Source: Cupriavidus sp. (GTDB lineage Bacteria > Pseudomonadota > Gammaproteobacteria > Burkholderiales > Burkholderiaceae). From it: 64,000 nucleotides of DNA. Location of the stretch: assembly GCA_031181345.1 (NCBI GenBank), contig JAPSLC010000019.1:1-64000 (forward strand), given 5' to 3'. The translations under genes were made by a program, and so were the position numbers. Position 1 is the first letter of the stretch. Each line of letters opens with the position of its first letter. The notes under the pieces were generated by a model. The model made no database searches and was not told where the DNA came from. It was given only the letters and a program-made list of their open reading frames with translations. Positions 17,837 to 25,871 of the stretch are shown in pieces.

Positions 17837-19971
17837 GGCATGCGGCCCGCGGCATCGGCATCGGCATCGGCATCGGCATCGGCATCGGCATCGGCATCGG
17901 CATCGTTGGCAACGCTCTCAAGATTGCGATACCGCGCCAGCGCCCACAGCGGGAAATACCGCGCATAGCCGTGATAGCGCAGGTAGAACACGCGCGGAAA
18001 GCCCACCGCGGTGAAATGCTGCTCGTCCCACAGCCCGTCGGCACGCTGCTCGCGCAGCAGATAGTCGATGCCGCGCGCCACCGCCGGCAGATCGCGGCAT
18101 CCGGCCGCCATCAGGCCCAGCAGCGCCCACGCGGTCTGCGACGGCGTGCTGGGCGCCCGCTCGTGGCCGTGGTAATCGAGCCGGTAGCTGCTGCCGTCCT
18201 CGCCCCAGCCGCCGTCCTCGTTCTGTACCGACAGCAGCCACTGCGCGGCGCGCCGCATTGGCGCGGCATCCGGCCCGAGCCCAGCGGCCTGCAGCGCGCA
18301 CAGCGCGCTCCAGGTGCCATACAGGTAGTTGGTGCCCCAGCGCCCGTACCAGCTGCCGTTGGCCTCCTGCTCGTCCAGCAGATAGCGCAGCGCCTGCGCG
18401 GCGGCGCGGCTGTTCGCCGGCAATTCGCCAAGCTGCGCCAGCATCGACAGGCAGCGCGCCGACACGTCGGCGGTGGGCGGGTCGAGCAGCGCGCCATGGT
18501 CGGCGAACGGGATGCTGTTCAGATGGCGGTGCGTGTTCTCCGGCTCGAAGGCGCCCCAGCCGCCGTCGCTGCTCTGCATGCCCTCGATCCATTCGCGGGC
18601 GCGCGAGAGCGCCGGCTCCACGCGGCCCTGCCAGCGCGAATCGACACGCGCCGCGCGGTCGAGCGCCATCGCGACCACGGCGGTATCGTCGACGTCGGGA
18701 TAGTGAGGATTGGCATATTGGAAGGCCCAGCCCCCGGGGCGCAGCTGCGGGCGGCGCACCGCCCAGTCGCCGCGCACGTCGAGCACCTGCAGCGGCAGCA
18801 GCCAGTCGAGCGCGCGCCGCGCCGCCGCCAGGGCGCGTTCGCCGCCGGCCTCGAGCATCGCATGGCAGGTCAGCGAGGTGTCCCACACCGGCGAAAAGCA
18901 GGGCTGGCAGTAGGCCTCATCCCCATGCTCGACCAGCAGGCGGTCCAGCGCCGCTCGCGCCTGCGCGCGCGCCGGCTCGTCGCGCGGCACGCCGAGCGCG
19001 TCGAACATCATCACTGCATTGACCATCGCCGGAAAGATCGCGCCCAGACCGTCGTCACCGTTCAGCCGCTCGCTGACGAACTGCTCGGCGCGCTGGATGG
19101 CACGCCGACGCAATGCGCGCGGCGACAGGGGCTCAAGCACGCGCAGCGCGACATCGACGCCGCGGAACACCGCATACCAGAAGCGGCTCTGGTGCGGCGC
19201 CCTGCCCGGCATCCGCGCCGCCTGGCTGGGCCGGCGAAACAGCTCGTCGATGCCGACCCGGCGCGGATTGCACGCGCACGGACGCAGCGTGTTCAGCACC
19301 AGCAGCGGCACGATCACCGTCCGTGCCCAGTACGAGATCTTCGACAGATGAAAGGGAAACCACAGCGGCAGCAGCATGATCTCGACCGGCATCAGCGGCA
19401 CCGCGCGCCACGGCATCACGCCGTACAGCGCCAGCAGCGTGCGGGTGAACACATTGCTCGCTTCGGCACCGCCCAGCGCGAGGATGCGCTCGCGCGCCAG
19501 GCGCATCGCCGGCGCATCGACCGGCTCGCCGATCATCTTCAGCGCGAAATACGCCTTGACGCTGGCGCTGATATCGGACGCGCCGCCATGGAACAGCGGC
19601 CAGCCGCCGTCCGCATTCTGGCGCCTGAGCAGATAGCGCCCGATGCGCGCCTCCAGCGCGGCATCGGCGGGCTCGCCCAGATAGTGGACCAGCAGCACGT
19701 ATTCGGACGGGATCGTGGTATCGGCCTCGAGCTCGAACACCCAGTGGCCATCGGGCCGTTGCCGCGCGATCAGCGCATCGACGGCGTGCGCGATTGCGGC
19801 ATCGAGGCGCTGACCGGTGGAAGCGGGGGAAGCGGTGGAAGCGGTGAGCGAAGGGAAGGACGGCGCGAGGCAGACCGCGGAATCCGGCCGATCCTTGCTG
19901 TCCACGGGGTCGGCGGCGGCCGGCGAACCGGTCAAGGCGATCTGGATTCGAGCCACATCACTCCTCGTCAC
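17824..19971 (-). CDS. shc: Squalene-hopene cyclase
   Basis: The cyclase that turns squalene into hopene/hopanol, a monotopic inner-membrane enzyme of the (alpha/alpha)6 terpene-cyclase fold. The protonating DVDD motif lies at residues 426-429 (PDVDDTAVV). Several QW repeats are visible (QNADGGWP, SSDGGWGAFEPEN, QNEDGGWGED). At 715 aa it is slightly long because of a Ser/Thr/Pro-rich N-terminus and a C-terminal Asp-Ala repeat of nine units. The GTG at 19971 is used here; GTG at 19956 has a better AGGAG and would remove five residues. It forms an operon with hpnG and lies apart from the ispH-hpnL operon. Confidence 0.95.
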   Translation of the reverse strand: MTRSDVARIQIALTGSPAAADPVDSKDRPDSAVCLAPSFPSLTASTASPASTGQRLDAAIAHAVDALIARQRPDGHWVFELEADTTIPSEYVLLVHYLGEPADAALEARIGRYLLRRQNADGGWPLFHGGASDISASVKAYFALKMIGEPVDAPAMRLARERILALGGAEASNVFTRTLLALYGVMPWRAVPLMPVEIMLLPLWFPFHLSKISYWARTVIVPLLVLNTLRPCACNPRRVGIDELFRRPSQAARMPGRAPHQSRFWYAVFRGVDVALRVLEPLSPRALRRRAIQRAEQFVSERLNGDDGLGAIFPAMVNAVMMFDALGVPRDEPARAQARAALDRLLVEHGDEAYCQPCFSPVWDTSLTCHAMLEAGGERALAAARRALDWLLPLQVLDVRGDWAVRRPQLRPGGWAFQYANPHYPDVDDTAVVAMALDRAARVDSRWQGRVEPALSRAREWIEGMQSSDGGWGAFEPENTHRHLNSIPFADHGALLDPPTADVSARCLSMLAQLGELPANSRAAAQALRYLLDEQEANGSWYGRWGTNYLYGTWSALCALQAAGLGPDAAPMRRAAQWLLSVQNEDGGWGEDGSSYRLDYHGHERAPSTPSQTAWALLGLMAAGCRDLPAVARGIDYLLREQRADGLWDEQHFTAVGFPRVFYLRYHGYARYFPLWALARYRNLESVANDADADADADADADADADAAGRMPWGM
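17851..17904. repeat. Hexamer tract (GGCATC)x9 in the 3' end of shc
   Basis: Nine perfect tandem copies of GGCATC, read on the minus strand as (Asp-Ala)9 near the C-terminus of squalene-hopene cyclase. It lies about 15 bp inside the hpnG start, so changes in copy number alter the Shc tail but not the frame or the coupling. Confidence 0.95.
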
Positions 19972-20160
19972 GCAATGACATCGCGAGGCAGCCGGCGGGG
20001 CGGGACCACGACCGGCGCGCGTGCAGACCCGCGATCGGTGTTGGGGGTCGGGCGATTATAGCAACAGGTCCGAAAGCCGGCCGAGCGAGCCCGCTCGCCT
20101 TGACAGCCCCCATGCGCGGCTTCTATGCTGGCGCGCATTGTTCCTTTGATAAGACCGATG

Positions 20161-20185
20161 TTCTGTTGTACGGAATACACGGAAC
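20161..20185. promoter_or_regulatory. Candidate regulator site before the CoA-transferase
   Basis: TTCTG-TTGTA-CGGAA forms a 15-bp imperfect inverted repeat at 20161-20175. A second ACGGAA follows at 20179-20184, nine bases after the first at 20170-20175. The site lies just ahead of the CoA-transferase start. An IclR-type regulator gene lies downstream at 23849. The link between them is inference. Confidence 0.35.
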
Positions 20186-20200
20186 CTCGGCGCAATCGCC

Positions 20201-21442
20201 ATGCACCTCGACTCCCCCAGCGGCAACCCCGCTCGGCAAGCCCCCCGCAAACCGCTGCGCGGCATTCGCGTGCTCGACCTGACCAATGTGCTGGCAGGCC
20301 CCTTCTGCTGCCACCAGCTGGCGCATCTGGGCGCGGACGTGATCAAGGTCGAGACGCCCGGCACCGGCGACCTGGCGCGCCAGCTGGGCGCCGACGCGGA
20401 GCTCAACCGCAGGCTGATGGGCGTGTCCTTCCTCGCGCAGAACCCCGGCAAGCGCTCGATCACGCTGAACCTGAAGCATCCGCTCGGCAAGCAGGCGCTG
20501 CGCCGGCTGGTGCAGCAGTCCGACGTGCTGGTCGAGAACTTCCGCCCCGGCGTGATGGCGCGGCTCGGACTCGGCTACGACACGCTGAAGCAGGACAATG
20601 CGCGGCTGATCTATTGCGCGATTTCCGGCTTCGGCCAGGACGGCCCGCTGGCCGACCTGCCCGCCTACGATCAGATCATCCAGGGCATGGCCGGCGTGAT
20701 GAGCATCACCGGCGATGCGCAGACCGCGCCGTATCGCGTCGGCTATCCGGTCTCGGACACCGTCGGCGGGCTGACGGCGGCGCTGGCAGTGGCCGCGGCG
20801 CTGGCCGACCGCGACCGCACCGAGGGCTATCTGATCGACGTGTCGATGCTCGAATCGACGCTGGCGACAATGGGCTGGGTGGTGTCGAACTACCTGGTGG
20901 CCGGGCGCGAACCGGCGCCGATGGGCAACGACAACATGACCGCGAGCCCGTCCGGCACCTTCCGTACCGGCGACGGGCTGATCAATATCGCGGCCAACAA
21001 GCAGGAACAGTTCGAGGCGGTCTGCCGCGTGATCGGCCGGCCGGAGCTGGCCACGGACCCGCGCTTCGCCGAGCGGCAGGCGCGGCTGCAGCATCGCGGT
21101 GCACTGCAGGACGAACTCGAGGCCGAACTGACGCGGCAGCCCACCGCCCATTGGTGGCCGCTGCTGAACCAGGCCGGCGTGCCGGCCGGTCCGGTCTATA
21201 CGGTGCCGCAGACGCTGGCCCATCCGCAGGTCGCCACGCGCGGCCTCGTCGCCGAATTTCCCGATGCGCCCGGCGTGGGGCGCGACCTGCGTCTGCTGCG
21301 CACCGGCTTCAAGCTCGACGGCGCCGCGCCCGCGGTCGATGCGCCGCCGCCCGAACTGGGCCAGCACACGCGCGACATCCTCCTCGAACTCGGCTACACG
21401 GCCGAGCAGATCGACACCATGCAGGCGGAGCAGGCCCTATGA
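20201..21442 (+). CDS. CaiB/BaiF family (class III) CoA-transferase
   Basis: A 413-aa class III acyl-CoA transferase. The opening RGIRVLDLTNVLAGPFCCHQ and the catalytic Asp in GYPVSDTVGG (D186) are family hallmarks. The C-terminal half has PAGPVYTVPQTLAHPQV. It would move CoA between two organic acids in the cytoplasm. The next gene, a citryl-CoA lyase type protein, starts within its stop codon (ATGA). The likely job is therefore to activate a citrate-like hydroxy acid for cleavage (inference). The 229-bp gap upstream, shared with shc, contains repeats of ACGGAA near the start that could bind the IclR-type regulator. Confidence 0.9.
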   Translation: MHLDSPSGNPARQAPRKPLRGIRVLDLTNVLAGPFCCHQLAHLGADVIKVETPGTGDLARQLGADAELNRRLMGVSFLAQNPGKRSITLNLKHPLGKQALRRLVQQSDVLVENFRPGVMARLGLGYDTLKQDNARLIYCAISGFGQDGPLADLPAYDQIIQGMAGVMSITGDAQTAPYRVGYPVSDTVGGLTAALAVAAALADRDRTEGYLIDVSMLESTLATMGWVVSNYLVAGREPAPMGNDNMTASPSGTFRTGDGLINIAANKQEQFEAVCRVIGRPELATDPRFAERQARLQHRGALQDELEAELTRQPTAHWWPLLNQAGVPAGPVYTVPQTLAHPQVATRGLVAEFPDAPGVGRDLRLLRTGFKLDGAAPAVDAPPPELGQHTRDILLELGYTAEQIDTMQAEQAL

Positions 21443-22329
21443 CCGCATTCGACCCCTCCAACCCGGACGCCGGCCAGCGCCGCGCCCAAGACTGGTGGCA
21501 CAGCGCCATCATCGACATGCAGCCCGGCGTGATCCGCTATCGCGGCTATCCGATCGAGCAACTGATCGGGCGCGTCTCGTTCGCGCAGATGATCTGGCTG
21601 ATGCTGTGCGGCGAACTGCCGCCGCCGGGCCAGGCCGCGCTGCTCGACGCCGCGCTGATGTCGGCGGTCGACCATGGTCCGCAGGCGCCGAGCATCGCGG
21701 TGGCCCGCATGGCGGCGACCTGCGGCGTGGGGCTGAACAATGCGATGGCATCGGCCGTCAACCTGCTCGGCGACGTGCATGGCGGCGCCGGCGAGCAGGC
21801 GGTGGCGCTCTATCTGGACATCGCGGCGCGCGTCGACGCCGGGCTGGCGCTGCCCGACGCGGTGCAGGCGGGCCTGCAGGTCTGGCGCGAGCTGCACGGC
21901 AAGTACGTCTCCGGCTTCGGCCATCGCTTTCATCCGGTCGATCCACGCGCGCCGCGGCTGCTCGAACTGGTCGACCAGGCCGCCGCCGATGGCGTGGTCA
22001 GCGGACGGTTCGCCGCCATCGCGCGGGCCGTGGAGGTTGAACTCGGCGCGGGACGATCGCGGCCGGTACCGATGAATATCGACGGCGCCACCGCGGTGAT
22101 CTATGCCGAGCTGGGTTTCCCGCCGCCGCTGGCGCGCGGGCTGTTCTGCCTGTCGCGCTCGGTCGGCATCCTGGCGCACGCCTGGGAGCAGACCGAGCAA
22201 GGCGGGCGCAACAAGGGGCCGATGCCGCGCGAGTTCATCTGGACCTATGACGGACACCCGCCGCGCGATGTGCCGGAGGCCCTGTCGCCCCGGCAGCCGG
22301 CGGGCGAACGGCCGGACCCCAAGGGCTAG
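21439..22329 (+). CDS. Citryl-CoA lyase / citrate synthase-like protein
   Basis: A 296-aa protein of the citrate-synthase fold, shorter than citrate synthase (about 430 aa) and matching the citryl-CoA lyase group. Visible motifs: IRYRGYPIEQLIG (about residue 33), GDVHGGAGEQA (about 112), the catalytic-type FGHRFHPVDPRAPRL (about 156) and NIDGATAVIYAELGFPP. It would cleave a citryl-CoA-like thioester into an acyl-CoA and a keto acid. Its ATG overlaps the CoA-transferase stop by 4 bases. Together they could activate and cleave a citrate analogue; the true substrate is unknown. Confidence 0.85.
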   Translation: MTAFDPSNPDAGQRRAQDWWHSAIIDMQPGVIRYRGYPIEQLIGRVSFAQMIWLMLCGELPPPGQAALLDAALMSAVDHGPQAPSIAVARMAATCGVGLNNAMASAVNLLGDVHGGAGEQAVALYLDIAARVDAGLALPDAVQAGLQVWRELHGKYVSGFGHRFHPVDPRAPRLLELVDQAAADGVVSGRFAAIARAVEVELGAGRSRPVPMNIDGATAVIYAELGFPPPLARGLFCLSRSVGILAHAWEQTEQGGRNKGPMPREFIWTYDGHPPRDVPEALSPRQPAGERPDPKG

Positions 22330-22366
22330 TGCGTTGGTCGCGTTGGGGAACGTCGCGGCTGGCGCG

Positions 22367-23686
22367 TCAACGCGTGTCGGGCGGATGACCGGCCGCGAGG
22401 GCGGCATCGGACTCGGCATCGGGCTGCGCGGCCGGCGCCGACACCGACCCGCGCCTCGATTCCGCCGCCGCGGCCATCGCCTCCTCGCGCTCCAGCGTGG
22501 ACGCCAGCACATAGCGGTCCCGCCCGCGGCGCTTGGCCTCGTACAGCGCGCGGTCGGCATGGCCGAACAATTGCTGCCACAGCCCCACCGAGTCGGAACC
22601 ATCGTCGCGCAGTTGCGCCACGCCGATGCTGACGCTGGCGAACTTGCCGGCCGGCCCGGGCAGCGGAATCGCCCGCACCTTGCGCAGGATGCGCCGGGCC
22701 AGCGCGGTGGCCTGGTGCTCGTCGGTGTGGGGACACAGCACGCAGAATTCCTCGCCGCCATAGCGGCCCGCCACGTCGGAGGCGCGACGCGAGTTGTCCA
22801 GCGCCTCGGCAATCGCCTGCAGCACGGCGTCGCCGGCGCGATGGCCGCTGCGGTCGTTGACCTGCTTGAAATGGTCGACGTCGATGACCAGGCAGGCGAC
22901 CGCCTGCCGGTTGCGCAGCGCGGACACGATCAGCCGGCTGGCCGCGTTGTCCAGCGCGGTGCGGTTGAGCAGGCCGGTCAGCCCGTCAATGCGGGCGCCG
23001 CGCTCCTTGTTGGCGATGACCTGCTCCAGCGCCATCACGGTGAAGCCGAACAGCCCGAGCAGTGTCGCCACTAGCGGCGCGAGCACCACCACCGCGTTGT
23101 AGGTGGCGTCGTGAGCGAGATTGCCCCCATTGAACGGCGACGCCAACATCGCGCCGTCGGCCTGCCAGGCCGCGGCCGCGCCATAGAGCTGGGCGCACAG
23201 CTGGACCGCGCTGGCCAGCAACACCAGCGGCAGGCCGATTTCGCTATGGCGCACGCGCGAGCGCAGCAGCACCAGGATGGTCGTCAGCGACAGCAGCGCC
23301 AGCGCGACATAGACGATGCGATGCAGTTGCAGCACCGGATGGGGTCCGGTCAGCGCGTCGAGCGCGGCGGCGACGGTGATCACCACGGCGGCGCCCTGCA
23401 TGCGGGTAAATCCGGACAAACCCTGATGCACGCGCACGCCGCAATAGATCGCCAGCTTGCCGGCCAGATAGACCATCACCGCCACCGCGCCTGCTTCCAC
23501 CACACGCGCCGTGGCCGCATTGATCGTCAGCGCCAGTCCGCCTGCGGACAGCACCAGGTGGCCGCCGGCCCATAGGCGGCCGGCATCGGTGCGGATCAGC
23601 GCGAACACAAGGCCCGTCGAGATCAGCAGCGTGCTGGAAAACACCACCATCATGACGATCACAATGCTGTGCTGGTCTAGCTGCAC
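22367..23686 (-). CDS. Membrane-bound diguanylate cyclase (GGDEF)
   Basis: A 439-aa inner-membrane protein. About six hydrophobic helices in residues 5-210 form a sensor region without a recognised named domain. The GGDEF domain follows (about 225-390), with DGLTGLLNRTAL at its start and the intact active-site motif RYGGEEF, so it should make c-di-GMP. The C-terminal 45 residues are Ala/Asp/Ser rich. The start is GTG at 23686, with GAGGG five bases upstream; an in-frame upstream extension exists but lacks homology. It stands alone between the lyase gene and iclR, and no EAL domain is present. Its signal is unknown. Confidence 0.87.
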   Translation of the reverse strand: MQLDQHSIVIVMMVVFSSTLLISTGLVFALIRTDAGRLWAGGHLVLSAGGLALTINAATARVVEAGAVAVMVYLAGKLAIYCGVRVHQGLSGFTRMQGAAVVITVAAALDALTGPHPVLQLHRIVYVALALLSLTTILVLLRSRVRHSEIGLPLVLLASAVQLCAQLYGAAAAWQADGAMLASPFNGGNLAHDATYNAVVVLAPLVATLLGLFGFTVMALEQVIANKERGARIDGLTGLLNRTALDNAASRLIVSALRNRQAVACLVIDVDHFKQVNDRSGHRAGDAVLQAIAEALDNSRRASDVAGRYGGEEFCVLCPHTDEHQATALARRILRKVRAIPLPGPAGKFASVSIGVAQLRDDGSDSVGLWQQLFGHADRALYEAKRRGRDRYVLASTLEREEAMAAAAESRRGSVSAPAAQPDAESDAALAAGHPPDTR

Positions 23687-23848
23687 GGTATCCCTCGGAA
23701 AATGCCGCGTTGCATATGCCCCGGCGGCACGGCCGCTCGTCCCAAAACCTTTGATGATAGCCGGCGCACCGGCGCCGGGCATCCCCCTTGAGTCGGGCAT
23801 GGGCCGGCGCTGCGGCATCGACCGTGCCGCCGCCGAACCGGCGCGAGC

Positions 23849-24577
23849 TCAGTCGTCGAAGGGGAAACTGCCGCCCAGCGTTTCGGTCAGCGCGCGGGCG
23901 GCGCGCAGCACGTCCGCGCGGAAATCCGGCCGATAGCGCGAGGCCGGGCACGTCAGCGTCAGCGCGCCGCGCAGTTCGCCGCCGGGGCCGAACACCGGGG
24001 CCGACACGCCGGCGATATCGGGCACGCGGTCGCCGACCAGCGTCGCCACGCCCTCGCGGCGGATGGTGTCGTACAGCTGGCCGCGCGCGCCGGCAAAGGC
24101 GCGCAGCACGCGTCCGCCGGCGCCGCGGTTGCGCGGCAGCAGATCGCCGGCGCGGGCATGGTCACGCACCGGTTGCGGGGAGTCGACGCGATAGAGGCAC
24201 AGCCGGTGCTCGCCCTGCTCGACATGGAAGGCCGCGCTTTCGCGGGTGTCGTGCACCAACTGGCGCAGTACCGGCATCACCGCCGTCTCCAGCGAGAACG
24301 ACGCGGCATAGACCGCATGCAGGCGCGCGACTTCGGGGCCAAGGCCGTAGCGGCCGTCGGCGTGGCGCGCCACCAGCCGCGCATGCTCGAGCGAAGCGAG
24401 CAGCCGCAGCAGCGTACTTTTGTAGAGGCCCGAGCGCTGCGCCAGCTCGGCCAGCGTCAGCGCGGTATCGCCGAGCCGGAACGCACGCAGCAGGAACAGC
24501 GCGCGATCCACCGCCACCGCGCCGCCCTCGGCGGCATGCTTGTCGGCTTCGGAAACCTGGGCGGCTTTACGGGGCAT
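23849..24577 (-). CDS. IclR-family transcriptional regulator
   Basis: A 242-aa regulator. The winged helix-turn-helix occupies residues 20-80 (AVDRALFLLRAF, TLAELAQRSGLYKSTLLRLLASLEHARLV). A GAF-like IclR effector domain occupies 85-240 (GVSAPVFGPGGELRGALTLT). It is placed between the CoA-transferase/lyase pair and the dehydrogenase gene, which it probably controls. A palindrome overlaps its own likely -10 box, suggesting autoregulation. The effector is unknown. Confidence 0.9.
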   Translation of the reverse strand: MPRKAAQVSEADKHAAEGGAVAVDRALFLLRAFRLGDTALTLAELAQRSGLYKSTLLRLLASLEHARLVARHADGRYGLGPEVARLHAVYAASFSLETAVMPVLRQLVHDTRESAAFHVEQGEHRLCLYRVDSPQPVRDHARAGDLLPRNRGAGGRVLRAFAGARGQLYDTIRREGVATLVGDRVPDIAGVSAPVFGPGGELRGALTLTCPASRYRPDFRADVLRAARALTETLGGSFPFDD

Positions 24578-24623
24578 GGAGCGGAACAGCGCGAAATCAA
24601 CGCGGAATCAACGAGGTCCGCGC

Positions 24624-24652
24624 ACCGTATAGAACGGTCCTCGCTTTGTCAA
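24624..24652 (-). promoter_or_regulatory. Probable iclR promoter with overlapping palindrome
   Basis: On the minus strand a perfect -35 TTGACA (24647-24652) is followed by TATACG (24626-24631, spacing 15) or TACGGT (spacing 17). The 15-bp palindrome ACCGT-ATAGA-ACGGT (24624-24638) covers the -10 region. This is the arrangement expected for autorepression by the IclR protein. Confidence 0.5.
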
Positions 24653-24665
24653 TGCAGCACCACGC

Positions 24666-24700
24666 AAGCCGCTGGGTCCCCGCTTTCGCGGGGACGACGG
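24666..24700 (-). repeat. REP-family 2 unit
   Basis: AAGCCGCTGGGTCCCCGC, then TTTC, then GCGGGGACGAC: an 8-bp perfect stem (24676-24683 / 24688-24695) with a conserved flank. Two further copies lie at 55424-55457 and 55498-55530. It lies downstream of the dehydrogenase stop and may also act as its terminator. Confidence 0.75.
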
Positions 24701-24706
24701 GGTCGT

Positions 24707-25777
24707 TCAGCCCAGCCGCCGCACCACCGCGTCCGCAAACTCGCGCGTGCTGGCCCTGCCCTTCAGATCGCCGGTCCGGATGTTGTCCTCGTTCAGCGTC
24801 CGGTCGATCGCGGCGCGCATGCGCTGCGCCAGGTCCTGGCGTCCGACATGCTCGAGCATCAGGCCGGCGGCCAGCATCAGCGCGACCGGATTGGCCACGC
24901 CCTTGCCGGCGATGTCCGGCGCCGAGCCGTGCACGGCCTCGAAGACCGCCGCGTGCTCGCCGATATTCGCTCCCGGCGCCAGGCCCAGCCCGCCGACCAA
25001 GCCGGCGATCTGGTCCGACAGGATGTCGCCGAACAGGTTCGTGCACAGCAGCACGTCGAACTTCCACGGGTCCAGCACCAGCTGCATCGCGCAGGCATCG
25101 ACGATGCGGTCCTCCATCTCGATCCGCCCCGCATAGTCGGCCGCCACCTCGCGCGCGGCCTCCAGGAAGATGCCGGTCAGCGCCTTCAGGATATTGGCCT
25201 TGTGTACCACGGTGACCTTCTTGCGGCCGTTGCGCAGCGCGTATTCGAAGGCGAAGCGGGCGATGCGCAGGCAATCGGCGCGCGTATTGGTGCCGGTGGA
25301 CACCGCCACCGCGCGCGGATCGTCGCCGACCGCGATGTAGTAGTCGTGGGCGACGTAGAAGCCGCCGACGTTCTCCCGCACCAGCACCAGGTCGATGTCC
25401 TGATAGCGGCCGGGCACCACCGTGCGCGCCGGGCGCACGTTGGCGTAGAGCTGGAACAGCTCGCGCAGCCGGACATTGACCGAGCGAAAGCCGCCGCCCA
25501 CCGGCGTGGTCAGCGGCCCCTTCAACGCCAGACCGGTGCGCCGGATGCTGTCCAGCGTGGGCTCGGGCAGCGGGTCACCGCCGGCCTCGAGCGCGGCCAT
25601 GCCGGCCTGCTGCGTTTCCCAGGCGAACGGCGCGCCCAGCGCGTCGAGCACCTGCAAGGTCGCGTCCATGATTTCCGGGCCGATGCCGTCGCCGGGAATC
25701 AGCGTGGCGGGGATGGCGGCGCCGCTACGGCCAGCGGCGGGGTTGGCCTTGTTGTTCGGATTTGCATCGGTTTGCAC
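24707..25777 (-). CDS. Isocitrate/isopropylmalate dehydrogenase family protein
   Basis: A 356-aa NAD(P)-dependent beta-decarboxylating dehydrogenase. Family motifs: IPGDGIGPEIMDA near residue 28, NVRPARTVVPG, HKANILK, NLFGDILSDQIAGLVGGLGLAPGANIG and FEAVHGSAPDIAGKG. The substrate-selecting loop is unusual: RENVGGFYVAHDYY (about residues 131-144) replaces the usual RENTEGEY of isocitrate and tartrate enzymes, so another 2-hydroxy acid may be the substrate. The start is GTG at 25777, with TGGAG seven bases upstream. It is next to iclR, so it is probably part of the same organic-acid pathway as the CoA-transferase and lyase. Confidence 0.87.
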   Translation of the reverse strand: MQTDANPNNKANPAAGRSGAAIPATLIPGDGIGPEIMDATLQVLDALGAPFAWETQQAGMAALEAGGDPLPEPTLDSIRRTGLALKGPLTTPVGGGFRSVNVRLRELFQLYANVRPARTVVPGRYQDIDLVLVRENVGGFYVAHDYYIAVGDDPRAVAVSTGTNTRADCLRIARFAFEYALRNGRKKVTVVHKANILKALTGIFLEAAREVAADYAGRIEMEDRIVDACAMQLVLDPWKFDVLLCTNLFGDILSDQIAGLVGGLGLAPGANIGEHAAVFEAVHGSAPDIAGKGVANPVALMLAAGLMLEHVGRQDLAQRMRAAIDRTLNEDNIRTGDLKGRASTREFADAVVRRLG

Positions 25778-25871
25778 AGGCGATCTCCACAAAATGACAA
25801 TGGCTACGGATGGCGACGGCACGCCCGCCAGGACTGACACGGGCCGACACGGGCCGGCAGCGCAGGCCAGG

